From NCBI GenBank assembly GCA_003008705.1, contig PDUO01000047.1:28506-92505 (forward strand): 64,000 bases of DNA, in the 5' to 3' direction. This document shows, one piece after another, positions 1 to 10,917 of this stretch. Within the stretch, counting starts at the first letter, position 1. Every line of letters begins with the position of its first letter. The notes below the pieces were generated by a model, which saw only the letters and a program-made list of their open reading frames with translations, ran no database searches and had not been told where the DNA came from. The DNA is from Pezicula radicicola (lineage: Eukaryota > Ascomycota > Leotiomycetes > Helotiales > Dermateaceae). The translations under genes and the position numbers were made by a program.

Positions 1-490
1 TAGCTATATATTCTTCTTAGCTAGTGGCCTGATTTCTTAGAAATCTAAATTATAATCTATAATAGTATAAAGTACTATAGAAGCTGAATATATAGCTATT
101 ACTAGTACTATTAAAGAGGTAGTCTATATAAAGTAAATTCTAATAGAATTAGACTATTTTAAATAGACTAAATTACCTCTATATATAGATAATAATAGTA
201 CCTTATTACTAACTAATAACCCTACTTTTTATAAAAGAACTAAATATATAGTAGTAAAATACTACTATAATAGAGACCTAGTAGAAAAAGGAATTATAGA
301 TCTATTATATATTCCTTCTAAAGAGTAAAAGGTAGATAGCCTAACTAAGCTATTAAATAGAGTTAAGTTTATATACTTTCTTACTCTAATAGGCTTTAAT
401 TAGTACTACTAGTTATTATATACTATAAATATATATATATAATACTAAAGCTCTTTATCTCTTAGTTTATTATAGTACTTATTAAGAGGG
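1..490 (+). mobile_element. RIP-degraded Ty1/copia polyprotein tail (RNase H end)
   Basis: Conceptual translation of the plus strand gives a recognisable but stop-ridden copia RNase H: a STIEAEYIAITSTIKEVVYI-like stretch around 70-150, LYIDNNS near 180-199, then NPTFYKRTKYI and LVEKGIIDLLYIPSKE up to about 326, followed by the DSLTKLLNRVKF end near 370. Stops fall where the family has Gln or Trp codons (CAA to TAA after SKE, TGG to TAG near position 40), as expected of RIP. The element is cut by the window edge and continues upstream. A short purine tract (481-490) separates it from the LTR-like repeat that starts at 491. It cannot be functional. Confidence 0.85.
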
Positions 491-2850
491 TGTATTACAT
501 TATATAATTATATACTATAAAATACCCTGTAGCTATAGTAACCTTTAGTAGTCGCTAAAGCCTTATAATAATATTTACTACTTTTATGTATAACTCCAGC
601 TATATTAGTTATATAACCTTAGTTTCTATATTATATACTTCCCTATTAGGAATAGTATATATAGGAAGCTAAACTAGCTAAATTGAATAGATAGGGAAGG
701 AGAAAACTAAAACTAGTAGTTTTCTAGTTATAAACTAGTTTCTAGTTTAGGAAGATTAAGTAGGATTAGTAAGGTCTAATTAAGTAGATTAAATAAGGTA
801 ATTCGTATGAACTACCTATTAGGGTAGTCTATACAACTATACGCTTATAATACTTATTTTATTTTATTTTATATAGTATTTTGTTTTATATTGTTTTATT
901 TTACTAGTGTTTTATAAGTAAAGTAAAGCTTCCCTAACTTAGTAGTTTATATAACTTAGTCTATACTAAATATAGTAGTCTTTATAACTAGCCTTTTATA
1001 TATAGACAGCCTCTCTTTCTTAGTAGATAGATATCTTTAAATTTAAGTCTTTAGTTCTATATATTATTATTACCTCTTACTTATCTATCTAAACTCCGTT
1101 CGACGCTCCTCCTATTCTATATTTACAGTGTGCTTTAGGCTGTGCCTACCCTACCTACCCTATATCACCTGTACTTATAGCCTATAATCTGATAGAAACT
1201 AAGGTTACGTAACTAATATAGCCGGAGTTATACACGAAAGTAGTAAATATTATTACAAGGCTTTAGCGGCTACTAAAGGTCACTATAGCTACAGGGTATT
1301 TTATAGTATATAATTATATTATATAATACAACATTAAAGACTTAAATTTAAAGTTATCTATCTACTAAGAAAGAGAGGCTATCTATATGTAAAAGACTAG
1401 TTATATTATATTATAGTATAATTATATACTATAGTAAATTATATACTACAAGTACCCTATAGTTATAGTAACCTTTAGTAGTCTCTAGTCCTCTATAACT
1501 AAAGTACTATATTTATAAATAACTTCGACTACAGTAATTATATAGCCTTAGTTTGTGTATTATATATTACTATATTAGGTATAGCTTATATTATAAGACG
1601 AATTAGTTAAATTGGATAGATGGGGAAGGAGATAATCGAACTAGTATTTTACTAGTTATAAACTAGTTTATAGTTTAGTAGGAAAGATTACTAGTTTATA
1701 ATTTAAGTAGACTAAATAAGGTAATCTATATGAATAATATATATAGTATTTTATATAGTGTTTTACCATAATAGTGTTTTATAAGTAAAGTAAACCTTTC
1801 CTAACTTAGTAGTTTATATAACCTAGTCTATACTAAATGTAGTAGTATTTATAACTAGCCTTTTATATATAGATAAGGCTCTTTCCTAATAGATAGATAT
1901 CTTTGAATTTAAGTCTTTAGTTCTATATATTATTACTTCCTACCTACCTATTATAAACTCTATTCAACGCTCCTCCTACTACCCTATATTTATAGTATAC
2001 TTTAGGCTATACCTACCCTACCTACCTACCTACCCTATTTTACCCTATACTTATAGTCTATAACCTAATAGGTTATAAAGACTACTATATTTAATATAGA
2101 CTAAGTTATATAAACTACTAAGTTAGGAAAGCTTTACTTTACTTATAAAATACTAGTAAAATAATATAAAATAAAATACTATATAAAATAATATATATAT
2201 TATAAGTATATAGTTGTATAAACTACCCTAATAGGTAGTTCGCATGAATTACCTTATTTAGTCTACTTAATTAGACCTTACTATTCCTACTTAAACAAGT
2301 AGTCTTTCTTTCTAAACTATAAACTAGTTTATAACTAGAAAACTATTAGTTTAGTTTTCTCCTTCCCTATCTGTTTAATTCAGCTAGTTTAGCGTCTTAT
2401 ATAGACTATTCCTAATAAGGAAATATATAATATAGAAACTAAGATTACGTGACTAATATAGCCGGAGTTATATATGAAAGTAGTAAATATAGTTATAGGG
2501 TTTTAGTGACCACTAAAGGTCACTATAGCTATAGGGCATTTATAGTGCATAATTATATTATATAATACAACAATTTCTACTTAAATAAGTAGTTTTCTTA
2601 TTAAACTATAAACTAGTTTATAAATAGTAAAATATTAATTTAGTTATCTCCTTTCCTATCTATTTAATTAGTTAGTTTAGCTTGTAATATATACTATTCC
2701 TAATAGGGAAATATATAAGGTTATATAACTATTATAGCTAGAGTTATACACGAAAGTAATACTTATAGTTATATAGTATTAGCGACCACTTAAGGTCACT
2801 ATATCTACAGGGCATTATAGTACGCAATTATAAAATACAATAGTATATAG
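491..2850. repeat. Array of RIP-mutated LTR-like copies in alternating orientation
   Basis: The same very AT-rich sequence recurs at least five times. Forward copies start at 491 and about 1403. Reversed copies end at 1334, 2572 and about 2850 with the complement of the same start (TGTTGTATTATATAAT). Shared blocks include a CCCTGTAGCTATAGT-type motif, a GGAAGGAGAAAACTAA block and a TATTAGGGTAGT block. The 491 copy follows a purine tract after the copia RNase H tail, so it is probably the 3' LTR of that element; the others are solo or nested, truncated copies. Boundaries of inner copies are approximate. No open reading frame of note. Confidence 0.7.
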
Positions 2851-3047
2851 TTTTCTTACAGTTCTATTACGTGTTTATAACATGTAAGTATTGGTTATCT
2901 CGTCCTCCCTCTAGAAGATCGCCTACCGCTGCTCCTAGACCGGGCTTCTTGTTGGCCGTCTAACCTCTCAGTATTGAAGAATGCGTCATAGAGCTTTGAA
3001 ATGTTACATGTTTGCAAATCTTTCATCGATATCTTGGATCCCCAAAC

Positions 3048-4862
3048 TCATATGATCCTGAATTCCTGTTCTAGCAAATCTTGTCTTTCCATTGCCTGCC
3101 CATACATAATCCCATTGATATAGGATTCACCCACAAGCTTATAACAGCCGTCTCTATCTGGTCTAATTAGGTATGGCACTATTCCTCCTTTGAAAATGCA
3201 CACCAAATCTCCGGTTTTAGTGCCAAATGGAACCAGTCCAATATCTCCACTCGTTGTCGAACAGACACTTCTGCCCCAACCGAATAAGGTTGCAGAACGC
3301 ATAAATTGTTCCATTTGGACATTAACTGGTTTACAGTCTTCAATCTGCTGCTGATTAATAGCTTCCCCATTGATATTAGAAGCGGCAACGGGGCGCGCCA
3401 TGTCGCTAAACCACTTATATACCTTATATCCAGCCTCAACGTGGATCTTCTCTCCGGTAGTAAGGGTATCGCAGCACAGTGTCTGCGTCAATGCCTTATC
3501 TCGTAGAAGCCCTTCATTATACACGAAGGCTGACGCAGCGGTAGTCTCTGCTCCAACCATCTCCGTGAAGATCATAGTCCGTTTCTCGGCTTCTTCCTTG
3601 TCCAACCAGATTAAAGGCCCAGAGTGTCTACCGAAATCTACATGTCTGGAAATATTTGGCGCAGCTGAGGAAACGGTGTCGATGATAAAGCCGCGTATTT
3701 CAAGGGTCTGGCGGTCGCTCGACACCTTAATTGATGGTTGAGAACCTCCCGAAGCTCTGAAATGGTTATTTCCATATAACGCAAGACAGGCACGGTACTC
3801 AAACATATCACTCCAGTCTGGGATCCATGGCTGCTGGATAGACGAATGCAAACCTGCATTGGATAGACACAATAGGGTCTTATGCACCGTCAGACCGTGT
3901 ATAGCAAGATTTTCCCACACACTAAATACTGTCTTCGAATAGTCGATATTGATACCAAAATCTTGAGCATTTGCTGAGAGGCCCATGATACCGAAAACTT
4001 TGTCCACTGGTCTAGTGGCCTGGTATGATCTAGTTGATATTAAGAGAGGGAGAAGATCCATGATGCCGCTCGCCTTCATATCAGCCATGACATTGACTGA
4101 TTCGATCCCCGGTGCAAATGATTCGTACTCTAATACTCCAAGGCTGCCACCTTTCCGCAAACTCCTAGCAAAATCACTCACAACCTCCCATTCAATCCTC
4201 AATTTTCCACATACAAGAACAGATTTTCTCACCATAACAACGTCTTAGATGGGCCATATCCTTTCAAAACATGCTCTTTGAAACAATCGCCCAATCGCGA
4301 TCCAGTCTTCTGCTTTAGTATTGGGCAGCCCATATCCAGGTGATAGTTGGCCGTCGGGTCCTGCCTGTTGGAAATCGAAGTCCACACGACCATGCTTATT
4401 GAAAACGTCCCTCAATTGCTCCAGAGCGGCAAAGGCCATGCCATCAAATTCAGTTTGTTCACCAAGCCACATGATGACTAGATCTGTGCGCTTATAGATG
4501 TTGGTCATTATTTTCACCTGTTCATTGCGCTCTTCAACACTGTTCTGATTAATGCAGAGAGCATCTATCCAAAGAGCATGCTCATTGCCAGCTTCAGGTC
4601 GCAAATGTTTCAACACAGAATGTAGATTTAACGTTATAGGATAAGACTCCCCAGAGATAGTGATCTTGTTGGTCAGATCTTGGCTGCCCCAGGTATAAGA
4701 GAGGGCTTCAAATGAGGGGGAAGTGGCTAATTGGACAGATGAGGGTCTGCATTCAATCTCAGAGCCATCTCCAGGTAATAGATAAAGGATTTTGATTTTT
4801 TGTAACTCGTCCATGGTGAATATTGGCGGTAGGTGTAAGGGATCAGAGTAGGACAAAAGCAT
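3048..4862 (-). pseudogene. HET-domain (heterokaryon incompatibility) protein, interrupted by one in-frame stop
   Basis: HET-domain proteins mediate programmed cell death after fusion of unlike hyphae. The N-terminal half carries the classic signature in order: LYLLPGDGSEIEC, FEALSYTWGS, LWIDALCINQNSVEERNEQV, MTNIYKRTDLVIMWLG, then FERIWPI. After WPI comes TAA at 4245-4247 and the same frame continues at once as DVVMVRKSVLVCG, where the family has a Gln (IQEV-like). The C-terminal half ends in a usual YINGIMYGQAM motif and a proper stop. Start is 4862 or, more likely, the Met at 4814. About 604 codons, intronless, next to RIP-affected repeats. Either a pseudogene, a stop-readthrough gene or a sequence error at one base. 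Confidence 0.85.
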
Positions 4863-4997
4863 GAATTCAGAAGAAGAGAGGAAGAGCCTAAAACTAAAGC
4901 TATATACAAGGCAGGAGGACTAGTACTAGTGTAGTCCCGTGACATCTACTCCCCTTCGACAAGTTACTGTTCTGGTGTCCTGCTGTCCTACTGTATT

Positions 4998-5445
4998 AGG
5001 TGGACAAAAGTCTGTCGTGTACCCCTATTTGACACTAAAACACTCCTAGTATATCTACTTATATAACTTTAACTTAGGCTATAAGTATATCTAAAAAATT
5101 TAACTAGTAAGTAATTTTTATATTTAAAGTAGACTTTTCTATATTAGATTTTAATTATATCTAATAGTTACTATAGGAAATAGTAAATAATTTAGGATAG
5201 TAAATTTTTAAGTAAATTTAAGTATAAAACTAGTAAATTCTATACTCCTCTTACTTCTAATCTCTATTAATTAATCCTAGTTACCTATAATTTTAATATA
5301 GAGATAGAAAAATATATTTAACTATCGAATAAATAAATCTAATATAAAGACTTTAATTAATTACCCCTTCTTTACTATAAACCTTTGAAGTATTAGGTGT
5401 AAGTTTTGGTGTAAAATAGGGGTATACGATAGACTTTTGTCCACG
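4998..5445. mobile_element. 448-bp terminal-inverted-repeat element (MITE-like), 9-bp target duplication
   Basis: Both ends share an inverted repeat of about 40 bp beginning GTGGACAAAAGTCT, continuing through TACCCCTATTT to an ACAC-AAAAC end with only four or so transitions or transversions. The interior is AT-rich and contains no coding potential. The 9-mer TACTGTATT lies immediately left (4989-4997) and right (5446-5454) of the element. A 9-bp duplication is typical of Mutator-like (MULE) insertions and 8 bp of hAT; one or two bases at each junction do not match, so the exact end is uncertain. It sits in the HET gene's upstream region. Confidence 0.7.
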
Positions 5446-6517
5446 TACTGTATTCCAACCCGGACTGCGATATCTGTGTCTACCGATTCACCAATCTTTC
5501 CTAGGCGACGGACTTTCTCTAGGTCAGTGCTTATTTAGCCATGTCGAGATATTAGCAAATGTCAACCCCAACAAGCTTGCCAATGCGACAGGCTACGGGC
5601 TTCGAGGTACGAAATTCTCATAGAGGTTCCCAAACCTTGAACACCTACTCGTTGGAGACGGGGAGCTCAACCTAAAAGGAGTAGTTATTAAGAGCGAGTA
5701 GTTATTAAGAGCGGATAGTATGAGTATCGCTAGAATGAGGTGTCAAGGTCGAGGCAGACATATGGAATGCGGAGCGGAAGTGGTAGTATTCATGACCACC
5801 TTCCCGGCACATCATATTCCAACCCTGGAAATCAGAAGGGAGAAGGATTGACCAAATGCCTTGTGGGGAAGAAGAGAAGGTCCGAGGTGAATAGAATAAA
5901 CCGTATATTCATTTGACTTTGGTGAGATACATATAGATATGTTCGTACGTGATCATTCAAGTTGCCTTTTCCTTGCAATTCGCACCCTCACTGTTGCAAT
6001 GACTCCTGGCAAACCGCTTGTAACTAAAGTATCGTATTCGGGAGTTTAGTATCAAGCTATATATAGGTATATACATATGTTCATTTATTTACTCCTATCC
6101 TTTATCAATAAAGAAGGTATATAATTGTACAATTACTTACTAGGTAGAGTACAAGTCTAAGCTCTAAGCTGGAAGCTTAAAGTCTATCTCAAACTATAAA
6201 CTAGTTTTAGATCTAACTTAAGTCATATACAAAGGGCCTCTAAGGGTTGGAATATTAAGAGTACCTACCTATGTAGGAAAAAACCTCAAAAAAATTACGT
6301 CGAGCTTATTTTGAAGAAATACCTTACAACTAAGTCTATAAAGAACCGTTCTATCCTATAGACGAACATTGTGCTTTTGTGGGTTATTTCTAATGTAAGC
6401 TTTATTGAAGCACACCTCATAAGACAGGTTTAAACCCTTTTAGATCGAATAATACGTCCGAATGGCCACCAAATGACCAATAAAGCATTCAAACAGGTGG
6501 AGGTCCCCCCGGTTGCC
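5446..6517. other. Intergenic, no gene recognised
   Basis: About 1.07 kb with mixed composition: more balanced DNA at 5460-6010 and AT-rich DNA at 6030-6420. A short tandem duplication of GTAGTTATTAAGAGCG lies near 5682-5713. I see no ORF of credible length or family resemblance. The AT-rich part may be another decayed repeat. Confidence 0.5.
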
Positions 6518-7641
6518 TCAGAGTTGTGCCCTCTCTGTTCTCGAGCCCTTTTGGTCAAACCAGATCTTATCACCAGATATCATCGACTCCTGCAGCGCAC
6601 AGCCTATCTTTACGGCCTGTACCGCACCATATAACTTCATAGGCAATGGCTTATCATCAAGACAGCATTCCGTGAACTCATTTGCTTCACGTACGAAGGC
6701 ATCCTTGAATCGGCCATAATAGTTCTGTGGGATCTCCTGTCGAATTCCTCCTGGTTCGTAAATTTTGACAAGATTTTTCATAGGCTGAGTATTGATGGTA
6801 AGCTTCCCTTTCGTACCAATGATCTCTGTTGAGTCTTCCTGGCCGGCAGCCATCATTCTTGAGGAAAACAAGTAGGCTATTTGACCACCATAGAATTCCA
6901 CGATGCCGATAGCATTATCTCGGTCCTTGTGTTTCTGCAAGTCTGGCTCAACTGCAGTAATTCCGGATGCTACAACTGACTTTACAGCACTATCTTGACC
7001 GAAGAACCAGAGCGCTAGATCAATATCGTGGATAGAACAGTCCACAAATATTCCACCAGAGAATTCAGCGTAAGCGACGAAGAACCCGCTCGGATCTAGG
7101 ACGTCGCAAGTTTGACTGCGAAATACGGACGGCCTGCCTATTATTCCTGATTCCATCTTTGACCAAGCGTCTTGATAAGACTCATCAAACCGTCGCGAGA
7201 ATCCACACATGACTTTCAGCTCTGGGAAGGCTGATGCGGTATCGACTACTTGCTGAGACTATCTCTAGGAATTAGCCGATGAGAACTTGAGTTTAAATGA
7301 CGAGCAAAACCTACGATTTCGATACTAGTGGAAAGAGGCTTCTCACATAGTACATGCTTTCCAGCTTTGATGGCCGCGATCGCTTGTGGAGCATGAACCG
7401 TTGTTACTGAAGCAATCACTACTGCCTCTAGTTGGTCGTGGTTCAACATATCCTCATAACTTTCGTATATTGTCACCCCAAAAGGCTGGAGGTTCTCGCG
7501 TGCCCATTCTCTTTCCACGGGGTCTGGCGAGCTTGCTGCTACTAATTCTGCTCGTGGCACCTTTTCCAAAAAGTTGAGAGCGTGTCTTTTACCCATCCTA
7601 CCAAGACCAGCACAGCCGATTTTGAGTTTTATCGGGGCCAT
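6518..7641 (-). CDS. Gfo/Idh/MocA-family NAD(P)-dependent dehydrogenase (inositol 2-dehydrogenase-like)
   Basis: Two exons, complement(6518..7258, 7315..7641), joined over a 56-nt intron with a GCTAAT branch site; 355 aa. The start at 7641 (MAPIKLK) is chosen because the Rossmann strand begins at once. Residues 9-17 hold GCAGLGRMG (GxGxxG), residues 100-102 the EKP motif with the catalytic Lys of this superfamily, and residues 178-189 the GGIFVDCSIHDID block with the conserved Asp182 and His186. This is the layout of myo-inositol 2-dehydrogenases and related sugar dehydrogenases, which oxidise a ring or sugar hydroxyl with NAD(P)+; the substrate cannot be read from sequence. The next two genes are a Zn2Cys6 regulator and an MFS sugar transporter, which fits a small uptake-and-oxidation locus. 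An alternative in-frame acceptor six bases further on would remove two residues. Confidence 0.9.
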
Positions 7642-8235
7642 GGTTAAGTAAGTGAAGATAATTGAGTTGGGATTATTCCTGGGTGATTGAATTGATTTCG
7701 ACCTTTTAAGGTTTGTATGATGGCGCTCTTTTTTTTTTGTAGACACAGTGAAGAGAAAGAAACTGTCGACAAACAAATACTCACTAGAAGAGTTGACTTG
7801 GGGCGCGGTGTATAATATATATACCTATACCTACTTTCATGCAACGTCGGTCTCAACTGCAACTGCATGTTTTCTTGGGGAAATGTAAAGAAAGCTGTTC
7901 TGTCACTGCGTTGAATTAACTATCCTTTCCGCGAAGATCATGTATAGAAATGGTAGACTTGCCTGTTTTGTTTATAGGGGACAATTAGGAAATTTTCGGC
8001 GAAGCTACGGAAATAATGCCCAGCCTCACAAACACCCCGGAAATATCATTGCATCATGGTAAACCCTCTTCCAGCGGAAACTCTTCCGGCCACAGAGCCA
8101 TAATTTCGGATTGCTCTATTCGGCCAAAACACTGCACGAAAGTATCTGAAGGGCGTATCACGCTTGATTCTTCACGCAGAATTGGAGAAAGGTCCAATAC
8201 GTATACTCAAATTCACGAGTCTAGATTTGCGAAAA
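7642..8235. promoter_or_regulatory. Promoter region of the Gfo/Idh gene
   Basis: 594 bp between the regulator's stop and the dehydrogenase start. A TATA-like run (TATAATATATATA, 7811-7823) lies about 170 bp upstream of the dehydrogenase ATG. A T10 tract is at 7731-7740. Nothing else convincing. Confidence 0.45.
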
Positions 8236-10364
8236 CTATACGTCTTTTTCCCATCCCCATGCACGCTTCAAATGTGTTTGCGCAGTGGCTGTAGGCCATC
8301 CAGCCTCCTGTTCAGTTTTAACGAGCACACTTAAAAGAGCCTCTTGCTCAAGATTATCGGTGAATCTATCCCCACACATCGTCACGCCCATACAAGCTGT
8401 AAATAATGCAGGTATTGTGCTCCTATTTGACAAAGCCGTCCCACATAGCTCTTTGATTTGAGACTGAATGTCTTTCTTGATGCCCGGATATTAGCCAACC
8501 AGAATGCGTGGAGCAATGATCATCGAAGATACGCACCTCCATCTGTTCACTTGCATGTTTCTGACTTGGTCCAATTCGTGGTAAAGTCGGATTGTAGCAC
8601 ATGAGGAGAACCCGCGCAAAAATACTGTGTACGATGCCAATTACTGTTTTGTTATTAATGATTGACCTTCACTAAAATAGTTCATGTTTACTGACCAACA
8701 GCATGATTTAAATAACTTATTTCTGGAAATACTTCGCCGTGCGTCGGGTCGGCTTCGCGATAAGACAGGGGCAAGAACGACAAAGGTCGAGACACTAACC
8801 ACTGTTCATCGTACTCGTTCAGCCTGCGATATTCACTCACCGGATGTTCTGAGTCTCCAAAGCAGTAACGGACAATCTCAGCACAATTGATAATGATTCG
8901 ATTGGCCCAAGTGTCATCGTCGGCTTCATCGAAAGATTGGTCAATAAAGCTGTGGTCAAGCTTTGTTTTGACTGGGCGCTGATTGACGAATGCCATGTAA
9001 ATTTCTTGTCTGAGTCCTACCCAGAATGATGCCTGCCTGAGTCCCCCGGCTATAGACGAGGAGTCTTGCGCACTCATGAAGACTTGGATACCGAGGAGAT
9101 GTCCTTGGTGATCCGTACCAAGGAGGGGCACTGCAAAAAGTCCTTTGTGTTAGTCAGATGGAGAACAAAGCAGACAATTGCCAGCAAATACTTGGTTGTT
9201 GGGCCATACCATCAAGTTCTTCTAGTGTCCGGAGAAGAATTGTAGCTGCGAGTAGATCATCATTTAGGAGAGCTGTGGTATCGCTTGATATAGTCGCCAA
9301 ATGTTTTAAACACTCCTGGTGGTATCTGTCGGCTGCATATTGGTCAAATTGTCCACTTGTGCTGAGATGCCTCGAGGAAAGAGCAAATATAGCGTTAAGC
9401 AAGGTCGGGCATGTGATAGCTCGTCGTGGAACTTCTGATGCGAAGTGATTGCGTTTGGTGTCGCACAAGTCAAACTGAGTAAATTGTTCGTCAGTTTTAG
9501 GACTGATATTGACACAAGAGGAGGTAGAAGAATATGGATAGGTATACCCATTTACACATGTACTCAAGATAGTATTTCATGAGTCTGACTTCGTATGCCT
9601 GACGTAAAGGAAAGGCGATTGGATGTCGTGAAATCTGAGCATTGGCAAGGCATAGCCGGGACCCCTGGGGGATATCGGACAAAGTCCTAACTTGTGGTAG
9701 CAACCCAAAGGTTGATGAAGATTGCGCGTTGATACTCTGGCTGGAAACAGATACTGGAGAAAACGTAGCATTCTGATTCGAAGTCGGATATGTCGTTTCT
9801 TGAGTAGTGATGCTGGATTCCTCGGTCTCTGCATTATGGTATAGTGTCTCCAGCTCTTCAGTCTCGTCCACAAAGCGTACTGCAATACTTAGCTTAGCGA
9901 GAAGCCCAATTAATTCAGGAGAGCTATCTCCACTCACGGCGGCGTGTATTCTTCACCCATGTTTGATCGGCATCAATTGTAAGGCTAAGTAAGAGAATCG
10001 GAGTCAGGATTTAGGCCCGAATGGAAGTGATCCAAAGTGGAAATGTTGACGACGTACTCCAAGCACGGTCGGAAGCGTAAAGGGGCCATGCGGACACAGC
10101 TCTTGCCAGCTGCCTCGCATCTGGAGCACTTGGGCTGGGCATTGTCGCCTAAGCAGAATGATGTAAGTCCCTGATTCCGATCTCTGCAAGATCACAGAAG
10201 ACATACATTTTAGGTGACTCTTTTGGCACGACTAAATCGCATTGGATACGTTAATAACGGTGGAGTTCGTCGATAGGCGAGAGAGCACATTTTGGTCGAT
10301 TAGGAAAAGGGTTTTAAAAAGTACCTACTGCACAACCGGATTTGCGACCTTCACGTCTTGGCAT
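8236..10364 (-). CDS. Zn2Cys6 binuclear-cluster transcription factor (ARCA-like, fungal-specific TF domain)
   Basis: Nine exons: complement(8236..8475, 8537..8643, 8696..9130, 9210..9474, 9548..9879, 9938..9984, 10058..10148, 10207..10231, 10329..10364); all phases agree and give 525 aa. The first three coding exons (36, 25 and 91 nt) assemble a perfect C-x2-C-x6-C-x6-C-x2-C-x6-C finger at residues 11-38, preceded by a basic MPRREGRKSG start. A WVKNTRRLRFVDETEE linker follows. The C-terminal half matches the fungal TF domain of ARCA-type proteins: FDLCDTKRNHF, CPTLLNAIFALSSRHL, YHQECLKHL, GGLRQASFWVGLRQEIYMAF, DDTWANRI, then GEVFPEI and TACMGVTMCGDRFTD. Divergent from the sugar transporter and in line with the dehydrogenase, so it probably regulates them. 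The exon 3/4 junction (GTACGT donor at 10057) is the least certain. Confidence 0.9.
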
Positions 10365-10917
10365 TTTTGAAAGCACGGTACTGTACTGTAGTCGCAGGTG
10401 CTTATGACCTCCCGTGAAAAAATAGCATTTCGGTCTGAAGGAGGAGGAAGTGCGGAAACGGTTGGAAGAAGACAAGTAGATTCTCCCTCAATTATAGAGA
10501 AGGGTAGGAGGCGCGGGGTCGGATGCCAGTTCCACAACAAGAGGCGAATGTCGGCGAAAATATCCAGAATTTCTCAAAGTAGTAAATTTAAGCACCCATC
10601 CTATGCCCCATCTTCGACTCAGTTGTTCTCTGCCGGGAAACTTGGGGCCACGCATTACTTACTTCGTACCCCAATTTCTTGGAGTTCTTCTTGTTTCCCG
10701 TCATAGCCCGCATTGATTTTATACAGCTTCTTTCCAACTGGCTGATAACCTTGACTTCGCGTCACGCAAATACCACGTCGGAATTTCTATATAATAAGTC
10801 GTTGTTCTGTGCACGAAACCCACAGAAATTTCTCCCCAACAACTCGCCAGCATCTTTCTCCTGACCATTACCTCACCGTTATTCTCTTGTACTCTGCTTC
10901 CAAAGAATACTTGAGCA
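10365..10917. promoter_or_regulatory. Shared divergent promoter, regulator / sugar transporter
   Basis: 553 bp separate the two start codons. CGG-containing sites that Zn2Cys6 proteins could bind occur (for example near 10448-10460 and 10515-10530), but I see no clear symmetric CGG-N-CCG pair that I would name as the operator. Confidence 0.4.
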
